Part shown: piece after piece, positions 1 to 6,461 of the stretch | Numbering within the stretch: position 1 is the stretch's first letter | How the letters are laid out: each line of letters opens with the position of its first letter | Source of the DNA: Bacteroidota bacterium | GTDB lineage: Bacteria > Bacteroidota > Bacteroidia > Bacteroidales > FEN-979 | Reading direction: 5' to 3' | Length of the DNA: 9,632 nt | Assembly: GCA_026391755.1 (NCBI GenBank) | Contig: JAPLDN010000169.1 | Location: 1 to 9,632 of the forward strand | Program-made: the position numbers and the translations under genes | The notes under the pieces: generated by a model | The model's input: only the letters and a program-made list of their open reading frames with translations | The model's database searches: none | What the model was told of the DNA's origin: nothing

Positions 1-34
1 TTTCAGATTAAGTCCGGTGCTCTAAAAAACATTG

Positions 35-55
35 TAATTTTGCCCGTTAATTTTG
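35..55 (+). promoter_or_regulatory. Possible tandem -7 elements before the potassium transporter gene
   Basis: The octamer TAATTTTG occurs twice, at 35-42 and 48-55, in the same orientation with 5 bp between the copies. Each fits the Bacteroidota primary-sigma -7 consensus TAnnTTTG. Initiation from the first copy would give a leader of about 13 nt before the ATG at 62. The second copy would leave almost no leader. I see no good TTG-type -33 element at the expected spacing for either copy, so this rests on the -7 match and position only. The region before base 1 is not visible. Confidence 0.35.
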
Positions 56-61
56 TTTCAG

Positions 62-2065
62 ATGAAACAGAGAGAAAGGTTAAGCACTACCGAAAGGGCA
101 CGTAAGCTCTTTGTTGGCAAGGCCCGGGATCTCAAGGATGAAAATATTTTCGAGAAGGTAACCCTGGTGGCAATCCTTGCATGGGTTGGTTTAGGCTCTG
201 ATGGTCTTTCGTCATCCTGTTACGGCCCTGAAGAATCTTACAATGCCCTCGGCCATTACCACGGGATGACTATTTTCATTGCCCTTGCAGTAGTGCTTAC
301 TATTTCCATTATCAGCAGCAGTTATTCTCAGATCATAAAGCTCTTTCCATCAGGCGGCGGAGGTTATAAGGTTGCCACGAAACTCCTGAATCCAAAGCTC
401 GGGATGGTCTCCGGATGTTCATTGATCGTTGACTACGTCCTCACGATTTCCATCAGTGTAGCCAGTGGCGTGGATGCCATTTTCAGTAATTTTCCACCGG
501 CTTACCAACATCTTAAACTTTCGGTTACACTCACCATTATCCTTTTGCTGCTGCTTGTCAACCTTAGGGGAATTAAAGAATCGGTTTTTTCCTTATTACC
601 CATATTTATTGTCTTCCTGCTCACACACGCTTTTACGATAATATATCCGATTTTCTTCCATACCAGGGATTTCATCAACCTCGTCCCTGATGCAACGAGG
701 GAATTCAAACAGGCAAGCCATAGTATGGGTACTTTTGCCGTTCTCATAATTCTTGCAAGAGCCTATAGCATGGGTGCGGGGACCTATACAGGGATTGAAG
801 CTGTTTCCAATTCTATGGTCATCCTCAAAGAACCCAGGGTTAAAACCGGGATCGCAACTATGCGGCTTATGGCATTCTCCCTTGGAATTACAGTCCTCGG
901 TTTGCTTGTGGCCTATTCCTTATTTCACCTGAAACACGTTCCTGGTAAAACCATGAATGCTAACCTTCTGGAAGCTATGACAGCCGGATGGTACAGCTGG
1001 GTAGGTGGGCCCTTTGTGGTCATTACCCTGCTTTCTGAAGCAGCCCTGCTATTCGTCGGAGCTCAAACAGGTTTCCTCGATGGTCCCAGGGTAATATCAA
1101 ACATGGCCCAGGATAACTGGTTCCCAAGAAGGTTTTCGGTTCTCTCCGACCGGCTTGTGACCCAGAACGGATTAATCCTCATGGCAGTTTCCGCTGCATT
1201 CATTCTCCTGGTAACCGGCGGAAGTGTAAACACCCTTATAGTCCTGTATAGTATCAATGTGTTTGTAACCTTTTCCCTCTCACAGGCTGGAATGGTCCGT
1301 CATTGGTGGCAGGTTAAGAAAAAGGAAGATGGCTGGTTCACCAAACTTCTAATTAACGGACTTGGTTTGTTCCTTACTTTGAGTATTCTGTGCACTGTGC
1401 TCTTTATAAAATTCGGGGAAGGCGGATGGCTTACTATATTGATAACATCCAGCCTCATTCTTTTTGTGGTAAAGGTAAAAGGCCATTATGATAAAGCCGC
1501 CAAACTGCTCAGCCAGCTTGACCAGAAGATGTTCCGCCAGGTTGAAGGAGCCATTCTTGGATTTGAGAAATCCCACAGGGAACCTCCCGAATTTAATCCA
1601 GACATGCATACTGCATGCATATGTGTGAACGATTTCAACGGGATCGGGATCAACACCTTTCTTAAAATCCGTGAAGATTTTGAGAAATACAAGAACTTTA
1701 TCTTTATCTCTGTCGGAATGGTAGATTCCGGTACTTTTAAAGGCGAGGCTGAGCTTCAGAACCTAGAAGAAGACGTTAAATATAATCTGAAAAAATACGA
1801 AGATCTTGCCCGGGCTTACGGGTGTTTTGCCGACAGCTATTATGCCATAGGTACGGATATAGCAGATGAGGTAAAGGAACTTTCGAAAAAAGTGGTGCAC
1901 AAATATAATAGGGTTATATTCTTCATCGGGAATGCAATTTTTTCCAGCCCGTCTTCACTTACTAGGATGCTTCATAGCCAGACTCAGTTAACTTTGCAGA
2001 ACCGTCTTGCCCATAAAGGGTTTATGATGGTCCTGATCCCTATTAAACTAACAACGACCGATTAA
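62..2065 (+). CDS. KUP/KimA-like APC-superfamily potassium transporter
   Basis: Inner-membrane permease of 667 residues, most like KimA (YdaO) of Bacillus subtilis, a proton-coupled potassium importer of the KUP branch. About twelve hydrophobic segments span roughly residues 30-470. A soluble cytosolic domain follows (about 475-667), somewhat longer than in KimA. Residues I recall as potassium-site residues in KimA (D36, Y43, D117, T121, S125, T230, E233, Y377) appear to be present with the same spacing as D47/Y54, D124/T128/S132, T243/E246 and Y396. The stretch FPSGGGGYKV (95-104) also matches the family. I chose the ATG at 62; an in-frame TTG at 53 would add three residues and lies inside a promoter-like octamer. 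A J-protein gene starts 10 bp downstream. Potassium specificity is inferred by homology; amino-acid transport is the alternative. No c-di-AMP riboswitch can be seen in the 61 bp available upstream. Confidence 0.85.
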   Translation: MKQRERLSTTERARKLFVGKARDLKDENIFEKVTLVAILAWVGLGSDGLSSSCYGPEESYNALGHYHGMTIFIALAVVLTISIISSSYSQIIKLFPSGGGGYKVATKLLNPKLGMVSGCSLIVDYVLTISISVASGVDAIFSNFPPAYQHLKLSVTLTIILLLLLVNLRGIKESVFSLLPIFIVFLLTHAFTIIYPIFFHTRDFINLVPDATREFKQASHSMGTFAVLIILARAYSMGAGTYTGIEAVSNSMVILKEPRVKTGIATMRLMAFSLGITVLGLLVAYSLFHLKHVPGKTMNANLLEAMTAGWYSWVGGPFVVITLLSEAALLFVGAQTGFLDGPRVISNMAQDNWFPRRFSVLSDRLVTQNGLILMAVSAAFILLVTGGSVNTLIVLYSINVFVTFSLSQAGMVRHWWQVKKKEDGWFTKLLINGLGLFLTLSILCTVLFIKFGEGGWLTILITSSLILFVVKVKGHYDKAAKLLSQLDQKMFRQVEGAILGFEKSHREPPEFNPDMHTACICVNDFNGIGINTFLKIREDFEKYKNFIFISVGMVDSGTFKGEAELQNLEEDVKYNLKKYEDLARAYGCFADSYYAIGTDIADEVKELSKKVVHKYNRVIFFIGNAIFSSPSSLTRMLHSQTQLTLQNRLAHKGFMMVLIPIKLTTTD

Positions 2066-2075
2066 ACATTAAGTA

Positions 2076-3023
2076 ATGGATTTCAAGGATTATTATAGCC
2101 TTTTAGGTGTTTCAAAAACCGCTACTGAGGCTGAGATCAAAAAAGCATACCGAAAACTGGCGGTGAAATACCATCCCGATAAAAATCCCGGCAATAAACA
2201 GGCCGAAGAGAAATTCAAGGAGATGGGAGAAGCATACGAAGTCCTGAAGGATCCGGAGAAAAGAAAAAAATATGACACCCTGGGGTCGAACTGGAAACAA
2301 TATGAGCAGACCTCCGGCGAGGGTGCTGACTTCAGCCAGTGGGCAAGACAGGGAGGCGGGAAAAACTATTCCCGTACATACAGTGCCGAAGACTTTGGAG
2401 GGTCTGATTTTTCGGACTTCTTCAATTCATTTTTTGGAGGAGCTTATCCGGACCAGGATTTCGGAGGAGCTTATTCAGGCCAGGGCAGGGGACGTTCGGG
2501 GGGAAGGCCTGTGAAAGGCCAGGATTATGAAGCGAGTCTTGAGGTTACCCTTGAAGGTGCCTACAAGGGGTCGAAACGGATGATCACCCTGGGAGACGAG
2601 CAGCTCAGTGTTACTATTCCCCAGGGTGTTTATGACGGCCAGGTGCTGCGTGTTAAAGGTAAAGGAGCCCAGGGCAGGAGGGGCGGTGAGCCCGGTGACC
2701 TGTATATGCATGTGAAGATCCTGCCTGATCCCATGTTCGAGATCAGGGAGAATGATCTCTATTGTGACCTGCATGTACCCTTGTATATGGCAGTACTCGG
2801 AGGAGAGGTAAATGTTCATCCGCCTAAAGGGAATGTTACAATGAAAATCCCGAAGGAAACCCAGAATGGGAAGGTCCTGCGTATGAAAGGATTAGGGATG
2901 CCCGTTTACAGGAAGAAAAATGAATTTGGAGATCTTTATCTTAAGATCATCATTGACATCCCTCAGAACCTCAGCCCCGGGGAGATTGAACTTTTTACCC
3001 GGCTTGCCGCCCTCAGGCATTGA
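2076..3023 (+). CDS. CbpA-type DnaJ co-chaperone (J domain plus DnaJ C-terminal domains, no zinc finger)
   Basis: Cytosolic Hsp40 of 315 residues, expected to deliver substrates to DnaK and stimulate its ATPase. The J domain covers about residues 4-69, with the essential HPD tripeptide at 33-35. A Gly/Phe-rich linker (about 106-145) contains two tandem nine-residue units. The two substrate-binding beta domains cover about 147-225 and 226-311, with IPQGVYDGQVLRVKGKG (181-197) and the related IPKETQNGKVLRMKGLG (258-274). The four CxxCxGxG repeats of true DnaJ are absent, which places it with CbpA/DjlA-like proteins rather than the dnaJ of the dnaK locus. The ATG at 2076 begins the canonical J-domain start (DFKDYYSLLGV). 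It has no Shine-Dalgarno sequence and lies 10 bp after the transporter stop, so it is probably cotranscribed. DNA binding, as in E. coli CbpA, cannot be judged from sequence. Confidence 0.93.
   Translation: MDFKDYYSLLGVSKTATEAEIKKAYRKLAVKYHPDKNPGNKQAEEKFKEMGEAYEVLKDPEKRKKYDTLGSNWKQYEQTSGEGADFSQWARQGGGKNYSRTYSAEDFGGSDFSDFFNSFFGGAYPDQDFGGAYSGQGRGRSGGRPVKGQDYEASLEVTLEGAYKGSKRMITLGDEQLSVTIPQGVYDGQVLRVKGKGAQGRRGGEPGDLYMHVKILPDPMFEIRENDLYCDLHVPLYMAVLGGEVNVHPPKGNVTMKIPKETQNGKVLRMKGLGMPVYRKKNEFGDLYLKIIIDIPQNLSPGEIELFTRLAALRH
2433..2486 (+). repeat. Two-copy 27 bp tandem repeat in the Gly/Phe linker
   Basis: Two adjacent 27 bp units (2433-2459 and 2460-2486) encode FGGAYPDQD and FGGAYSGQG, residues 120-137 of the J-protein. 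They share 21 of 27 bases, including 12 bases in a row (GGAGGAGCTTAT). An in-frame duplication in the flexible linker is the simplest reading. Confidence 0.8.
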
Positions 3024-3051
3024 ATTCTTTATACTTTTTTCTTTCTCTTGT

Positions 3052-3079
3052 CGTTTTTAAATTGAATCAATTAAAAACG
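3052..3079. repeat. Inverted repeat in the gap before the barrel-like gene
   Basis: Perfect 9 bp arms CGTTTTTAA (3052-3060) and TTAAAAACG (3071-3079) flank a 10 bp spacer, itself partly self-complementary (TTGA/TCAA). It lies in the 78 bp gap between the J-protein stop and the next start. The arm order (T-rich first, A-rich second) and lack of an immediately adjacent T-run make a standard intrinsic terminator unlikely. An operator or weak RNA hairpin is possible, and chance in A/T-rich DNA cannot be excluded. Confidence 0.55.
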
Positions 3080-3093
3080 GACAGCTAATTTTT
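3062..3093 (+). promoter_or_regulatory. Possible Bacteroidota-type promoter for the barrel-like gene
   Basis: TTG at 3062-3064 is followed after 21 bp by TAATTTTT at 3086-3093. The second element has one mismatch to TAnnTTTG. The spacing fits the -33/-7 arrangement of the Bacteroidota primary sigma factor. The implied start lies within a few bases of the ATG at 3102, giving a nearly leaderless message. The -33 element falls inside the spacer of the inverted repeat, so a protein bound there could affect initiation. This is inference from pattern only. Confidence 0.35.
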
Positions 3094-3101
3094 TTCTTGT
3101 C

Positions 3102-3671
3102 ATGAACACAAAAAAACTCATCCTGCGATTCACCTTAAGTCTTGTTGTTTTATTTGTAATCCCATCAGTGAACGCACAGAATGGACCTATGAGCCCGATG
3201 AAGGAAGATACATGGCTTCTTAATGCAGGTTTTGGCGCCGGTACTCCTTTTTTCGGTAACGGATCAGGCTTTGGACCTGCTGCAAAATTCTCATTCGAAA
3301 AAGGAATGTGGGAAGTGGGCCCGGGGGTGATCACCCTCGGAGCTGAAGCTACATTTTCATATTTCTGGAATACATACGGTAACGGCTGGCACGAGAACTG
3401 GTTTAATTTTATTGTGGGAGCCAGGAGCGCTTATCATTACGGCTGGGAAGTGAAAGGCCTGGATACTTATGCCGGCGTTCCCCTTGGCTTCGGGCTTTGT
3501 ATGAACAGCCATGACGCCAATGAAGGATACCATTCTCCGACACCGTTCTATCCCTATTTCGGAGTTTTCTTCGGGGCTTCGTACTTCTTTACCCCTGAAC
3601 TTGGGGTTTACGGGGAGTTCGGATATAACTCGACTTATGCAAATATCGGCCTGGTGTTTAAACTGGATTGA
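3102..3671 (+). CDS. Secreted protein, probable small outer-membrane beta-barrel
   Basis: A 189-residue protein of unrecognised family. A typical signal peptide covers residues 1-25: KK at 4-5, hydrophobic core to about 20, likely cleavage at VNA|QN. The mature part is rich in Gly and aromatic residues, with alternating short stretches that look like amphipathic beta strands (about 37-48, 57-66, 75-89, 99-113, 117-131, 151-163, 166-175, 179-187). It ends in a strand-like NIGLVFKLD. This is the usual look of small eight-stranded outer-membrane barrels in Bacteroidota. The single cysteine is C133. No catalytic motif is visible. The gene starts 78 bp after the J-protein, probably with its own promoter. 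Its last 14 bp overlap the end of the PAP2 phosphatase gene on the other strand. The barrel assignment is inference from composition and pattern. Confidence 0.75.
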   Translation: MNTKKLILRFTLSLVVLFVIPSVNAQNGPMSPMKEDTWLLNAGFGAGTPFFGNGSGFGPAAKFSFEKGMWEVGPGVITLGAEATFSYFWNTYGNGWHENWFNFIVGARSAYHYGWEVKGLDTYAGVPLGFGLCMNSHDANEGYHSPTPFYPYFGVFFGASYFFTPELGVYGEFGYNSTYANIGLVFKLD

Positions 3672-4239
3672 TCCCCTTCCCCTGAAGGGATAAGAGATAA
3701 ACCGTAATCCTCCCGGTAAACCATCCGAGCATGCTGCCGATGGCTGCACCGCTTAATACATCGACCGGATAATGAACACCCAGGTAAATCCTGGTATAGC
3801 TCATCAGTAAAGCCCAGCCTGTGAGAAGAAGATACAGGTACCTGTACCGTTTCTGAAACAGGATGATAAGAAATACGGCCAGGGCAAAGGTGTTCGAGGC
3901 ATGGGCCGAGTAAAATCCAAAATCGCTTCCCCTGTATTCTTTAACGATATGGATGCTTGCCACAAGCGCAGGTTCATTAGAAGGTCTTAATCTTTGAGTA
4001 TTATCCTTTACCAGGTTGGATAACTGATCTGAAACGGTGATCATTACTGCCACGGCAGCCAGGACAGTTATAGTTTTCCAGCGGAATGTATTAATTACAA
4101 GAATCATGAGACCAATGAAAAGCGGAAGCCATATAAGAGGATTGCTGGCCCAGTACATAAGCGGATCAAGCCAGGAGGTATGAAGCCCGTTAAGGGTCAG
4201 GAGAAGAGAACGGTCGAATGCCAGAAGTTTCTCAAGCAT
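3658..4239 (-). CDS. PAP2-family membrane phosphatase
   Basis: A 193-residue integral membrane phosphatase of the phosphatidic acid phosphatase type 2 superfamily. The three signature motifs are present in order: K78-x6-R85-P86 (KDNTQRLRP), S111-A112-H113 in place of the usual PSGH, and R150-x5-H156-x3-D160 (TRIYLGVHYPVD). H113 and H156 are the expected catalytic pair. Five or six hydrophobic segments surround them. Likely substrates are undecaprenyl pyrophosphate or other lipid phosphates such as lipid A; the sequence does not decide between them. It is the last gene of the minus-strand run, 40 bp after obg, with an 18 bp palindrome in and around that gap. Its final codons overlap the convergent barrel-like gene by 14 bp. 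The start at 4239 gives a normal family length with no leader peptide. Confidence 0.9.
   Translation of the reverse strand: MLEKLLAFDRSLLLTLNGLHTSWLDPLMYWASNPLIWLPLFIGLMILVINTFRWKTITVLAAVAVMITVSDQLSNLVKDNTQRLRPSNEPALVASIHIVKEYRGSDFGFYSAHASNTFALAVFLIILFQKRYRYLYLLLTGWALLMSYTRIYLGVHYPVDVLSGAAIGSMLGWFTGRITVYLLSLQGKGINPV
3674..3689. repeat. Short GC-rich hairpin just after the barrel gene stop codon
   Basis: CCCTTC (3674-3679) and GAAGGG (3684-3689) can form a 6 bp stem with a 4 nt loop, starting 2 bp after the barrel-gene stop at 3671. It also lies within the last codons of the PAP2 gene on the other strand. There is no T-run after it on either strand, so it is not a canonical intrinsic terminator. 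It could stabilise the 3' end of the plus-strand message. Confidence 0.35.
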
Positions 4240-4269
4240 AGAGTAATGTTTGAATTAACCGGAAATACG

Positions 4270-4287
4270 ATATCTGATATCAGATAT
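4270..4287. repeat. Perfect 18 bp palindrome spanning the obg stop codon
   Basis: ATATCTGATATCAGATAT reads identically on both strands, centred between 4278 and 4279. It includes the obg stop codon (4280-4282) and the last codons of obg, and reaches 10 bp into the 40 bp gap before the PAP2 gene. As RNA it could fold into a 7 bp stem with a 4 nt loop. No T-run follows on the minus strand, so it does not look like a terminator. Possible roles are a protein-binding site or an RNA-processing hairpin between obg and the PAP2 gene. Confidence 0.6.
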
Positions 4288-5272
4288 TCAACGCATCCCA
4301 AAGCATTCCCTTGAGTTTGAGCAAGCCGGTTTTCTTGTGCGATGAAATAAACACGTAAGGAATATCCTGCGGAAGTTCCTTTTTTAGTTCACTTACAATT
4401 TCCTCATCGGCGAGATCTGATTTTGTAATCGCCAGTATCCTTGATTTATCAAGCAATTCGGGATTGTACATTTCAAGTTCCTTCAGTAATATCTCGTATT
4501 CGCGGCGGATATCATCGCTGTCGGCAGGGACCATGAAGAGCAGGGCCGAGTTTCGTTCAATATGCCTCAGGAATCTTAAGCCGATACCTTTCCCTTCATG
4601 CGCCCCTTCTATGATTCCGGGTATATCGGCCATGACGAAGGACCTGTTGTCGTGGTATTTCACTATTCCGAGGTTGGGAACAAGGGTTGTAAAAGGATAA
4701 TCAGCTATTTCGGGTTTTGCGGCAGATATTACCGATAAAAGTGTGGATTTCCCTGCATTGGGGAAACCAACGAGCCCCACATCGGCAAGCAGCTTCAGCT
4801 CCAGTATTTTCCAACCTTCTAGTCCCGGTTCACCCGGTTGTGCATACCTGGGAGCCTGGTGAGTGGCCGATTTGAAATGATCGTTTCCGAGTCCGCCTCT
4901 TCCGCCGGGTACAAGGATATGGGTCTGTCCATCCTCGGTGATCTCGCATTCGAAAGCCATGGTTTCGGCATCCCTTGCCACAGTGCCAAGCGGGACTTCA
5001 ACAGTAATGTCCTTGCCGAATGCACCTGTTTGCAGGCTTTTTGCCCCGTTCACTCCATGGCCTGCGCGGATATGCTTGGTGAATTTCAGGTGCAGTAAAG
5101 TCCATAGCTGACTGTTCCCTTTAAGGATAACATGGCCTCCCCTGCCTCCGTCACCTCCATCGGGGCCTCCTCTGGCGGTCAGCCGGGTCCTCAGGAAGTG
5201 TTTCGACCCCGCACCTCCATTACCGGAAGCACAGAAGATCTTTACATAATCGACAAAGTTTGATTCAGACAT
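4280..5272 (-). CDS. obg: Obg-family GTPase (ObgE/CgtA), ribosome assembly
   Basis: Essential GTPase acting in late assembly of the 50S subunit and in stress signalling; 330 residues. The Gly-rich Obg fold covers about 3-158, with GNGGAGSKHF (18-26 region), GGPDGGDGGRGG (35-46) and GGRGGLGN (123-130). The G domain follows: P-loop GFPNAGKS (169-176), switch threonines near 195-196, DIPG (216-219), a G4 motif that is TKSD (283-286) rather than NKxD, and a G5-like ISS (309-311). No C-terminal OCT domain is present. I chose the ATG at 5272 because the family begins with this SNFVDYVKIF sequence. An open frame extends to 5338 but would add 22 unrelated residues inside adk. It begins 22 bp after the adk stop and is almost certainly in the same transcript. 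Confidence 0.97.
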   Translation of the reverse strand: MSESNFVDYVKIFCASGNGGAGSKHFLRTRLTARGGPDGGDGGRGGHVILKGNSQLWTLLHLKFTKHIRAGHGVNGAKSLQTGAFGKDITVEVPLGTVARDAETMAFECEITEDGQTHILVPGGRGGLGNDHFKSATHQAPRYAQPGEPGLEGWKILELKLLADVGLVGFPNAGKSTLLSVISAAKPEIADYPFTTLVPNLGIVKYHDNRSFVMADIPGIIEGAHEGKGIGLRFLRHIERNSALLFMVPADSDDIRREYEILLKELEMYNPELLDKSRILAITKSDLADEEIVSELKKELPQDIPYVFISSHKKTGLLKLKGMLWDALNI

Positions 5273-5294
5273 GAAAACTATATATTTAAAATTC

Positions 5295-5861
5295 TTATTT
5301 CCTGATCGCTTTGCAAAGGCTTTCAAAGATATCGTCAATCCCCCCTACTCCGTAAACTTCGGTATAGATACCTTTATCCTGGTAATATTGCTGCAGGGGC
5401 TTGGTATGTTTATGATATTGTACCAGCCGGTTTTTAATAACTTCTTCGGTATCATCCACCCGGCCCTGTTCCCTGGCCCTCTTTAACAGGCGTTTAACAA
5501 GTTCTTCTTCGTCAACCTCCAGTGACAGGACCTGTTTCACCGAATGATTCAGCCGGCATAACAACTTGTCGAGTTCATGGGCCTGGTTGAGCGTGCGTGG
5601 GAATCCGTCGAAAACAAATCCTTCAGCATCTTCATTCTTGAGGAATACCGACCTGATAATTTCAATCAGCAGTTCATCCGAAACCAGGTGCCCTGCCTCC
5701 ATTACGGCTTTTACCTGCAAGCCAAGAGGAGTTCCCTGCCCCACTTCAGCGCGGAGGATATCACCGGTTGAAATATGCTTCCAGTTATATTTTTGAGCAA
5801 TTTTAATTGCCTGGGTTCCCTTACCGGCTCCCGGGGGTCCAAATAAAATCAGGTTATGCAT
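5295..5861 (-). CDS. adk: Adenylate kinase, short-lid form
   Basis: Cytosolic enzyme interconverting ATP + AMP and two ADP; 188 residues. The P-loop GPPGAGKGT is at 8-16. The AMP-binding segment starts at STGDILRAE (31-39). DGFPRT (85-90) holds the conserved arginine. The lid is reduced to a short loop (about 126-137, with R134 and D136-D137) instead of the long, often zinc-binding lid of 215-residue enzymes. This short form is common in Bacteroidota. The ATG at 5861 begins directly at the first beta strand (NLILFGPPG), so the start is secure. It lies 24 bp after hpt and 22 bp before obg. With hpt it links salvage of purine bases to the adenylate pool. No oddities are visible. Confidence 0.97.
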   Translation of the reverse strand: MHNLILFGPPGAGKGTQAIKIAQKYNWKHISTGDILRAEVGQGTPLGLQVKAVMEAGHLVSDELLIEIIRSVFLKNEDAEGFVFDGFPRTLNQAHELDKLLCRLNHSVKQVLSLEVDEEELVKRLLKRAREQGRVDDTEEVIKNRLVQYHKHTKPLQQYYQDKGIYTEVYGVGGIDDIFESLCKAIRK

Positions 5862-5885
5862 TACTTATCAATTTATGTTAGTATA

Positions 5886-6449
5886 TCACTGAGTTTCATC
5901 CAACTGGTAAATATCAGGAAAATTCCGGCCCGCTCCGTCGTAATCCAGTCCATATCCTACAACAAATAAATCAGGGATCTCCAATCCGCAGTAATCAATG
6001 GTAAAATTCTCCCTGAAAGCTTCCTTTTTAAAACAAAAACTGGCTATTTTCACGCTTGCAGGTTCAAATGCCTTAAGGTCACCGAGCAGTTTTGCCATGG
6101 TTAAACCTGTATCCACGATATCTTCCACGATAATTATTTCCCGGCCCCGGATAGTTTCGTTAAGGCCTATAATCCTGTTGACTTTTTCCCCGCTTGCCAT
6201 GCCCTGATATGAAGAATATTTGACAAATGATATTTCGCAGGGGATCTTTACCTTCCTCAGAAGGTCGGAAGCAAAAATAAATGCCCCGTTGAGAACACCC
6301 AGGAATAGCGGGTTCTTTCCCTGATAATCAAGGTCAATGCATGTAGCAATACCGCTGACTATCCTGTCAATCTTTTCCTTCTCAAGGTAAAGATTGAAGA
6401 ATTTATCCCTGACCTTAATCCGGGAGGTTTTGCCATTTGTACTAAGCAT
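5886..6449 (-). CDS. hpt: Hypoxanthine(-guanine) phosphoribosyltransferase
   Basis: Purine-salvage enzyme of 187 residues that joins hypoxanthine or guanine to PRPP, giving IMP or GMP. The PRPP-binding signature IIIVEDIVDTGLT is at 105-117, with its acidic pair E109-D110. The flexible-loop region lies around 77-93 (KYSSYQGMASGEKVNR). A base-binding segment follows near PDLFVVGYGLDYDGAGRN (159-176). Fold and length agree with bacterial HPRT. The match to hypoxanthine rather than xanthine or guanine specificity is by family only. The ATG at 6449 is 9 bp after the stop of the upstream VirK-like gene, so cotranscription is likely. A TAACTTTG element overlapping that stop (6454-6461) might also give a nearly leaderless internal transcript. 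adk follows 24 bp later. Confidence 0.95.
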   Translation of the reverse strand: MLSTNGKTSRIKVRDKFFNLYLEKEKIDRIVSGIATCIDLDYQGKNPLFLGVLNGAFIFASDLLRKVKIPCEISFVKYSSYQGMASGEKVNRIIGLNETIRGREIIIVEDIVDTGLTMAKLLGDLKAFEPASVKIASFCFKKEAFRENFTIDYCGLEIPDLFVVGYGLDYDGAGRNFPDIYQLDETQ

Positions 6450-6453
6450 TTAA

Positions 6454-6461
6454 CAAAGTTA
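6454..6461 (-). promoter_or_regulatory. Possible internal -7 element immediately before hpt
   Basis: On the minus strand these bases read TAACTTTG, a full match to TAnnTTTG, ending 4 bp before the hpt ATG and overlapping the stop codon of the VirK-like gene. If used, transcription would begin at or inside the hpt start. No -33 element was identified. The match may be chance or reflect the A/T-rich context preferred around starts in this phylum. Confidence 0.2.

Noticed and set aside
53..61. TTG start at 53 for the transporter
   Set aside because: ATG at 62 is available nine bases later, and the TTG is part of a TAATTTTG promoter-like octamer. A TTG start would add only three residues of no evident function.
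1..61. c-di-AMP (ydaO-type) riboswitch before the KimA-like gene
   Set aside because: Only 61 bp are visible, far too short for that riboswitch, and no characteristic stem is seen. It could exist only if further upstream.
3052..3079. Intrinsic terminator for the transporter/J-protein unit
   Set aside because: The stem is almost all A/T, has T-rich then A-rich arms, and is followed by GACAGC rather than a T-run.
3357..3749. 130-codon minus-strand open frame under the barrel-like gene
   Set aside because: It is antisense to a gene with a clear signal peptide, overlaps the PAP2 gene end in another frame, and shows no recognisable features.
5273..5338. In-frame 22-codon N-terminal extension of obg starting at 5338 inside adk
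   Set aside because: The extra residues do not resemble Obg, they lie within the adk coding end, and the ATG at 5272 begins the canonical SNFVDYVKIF start.
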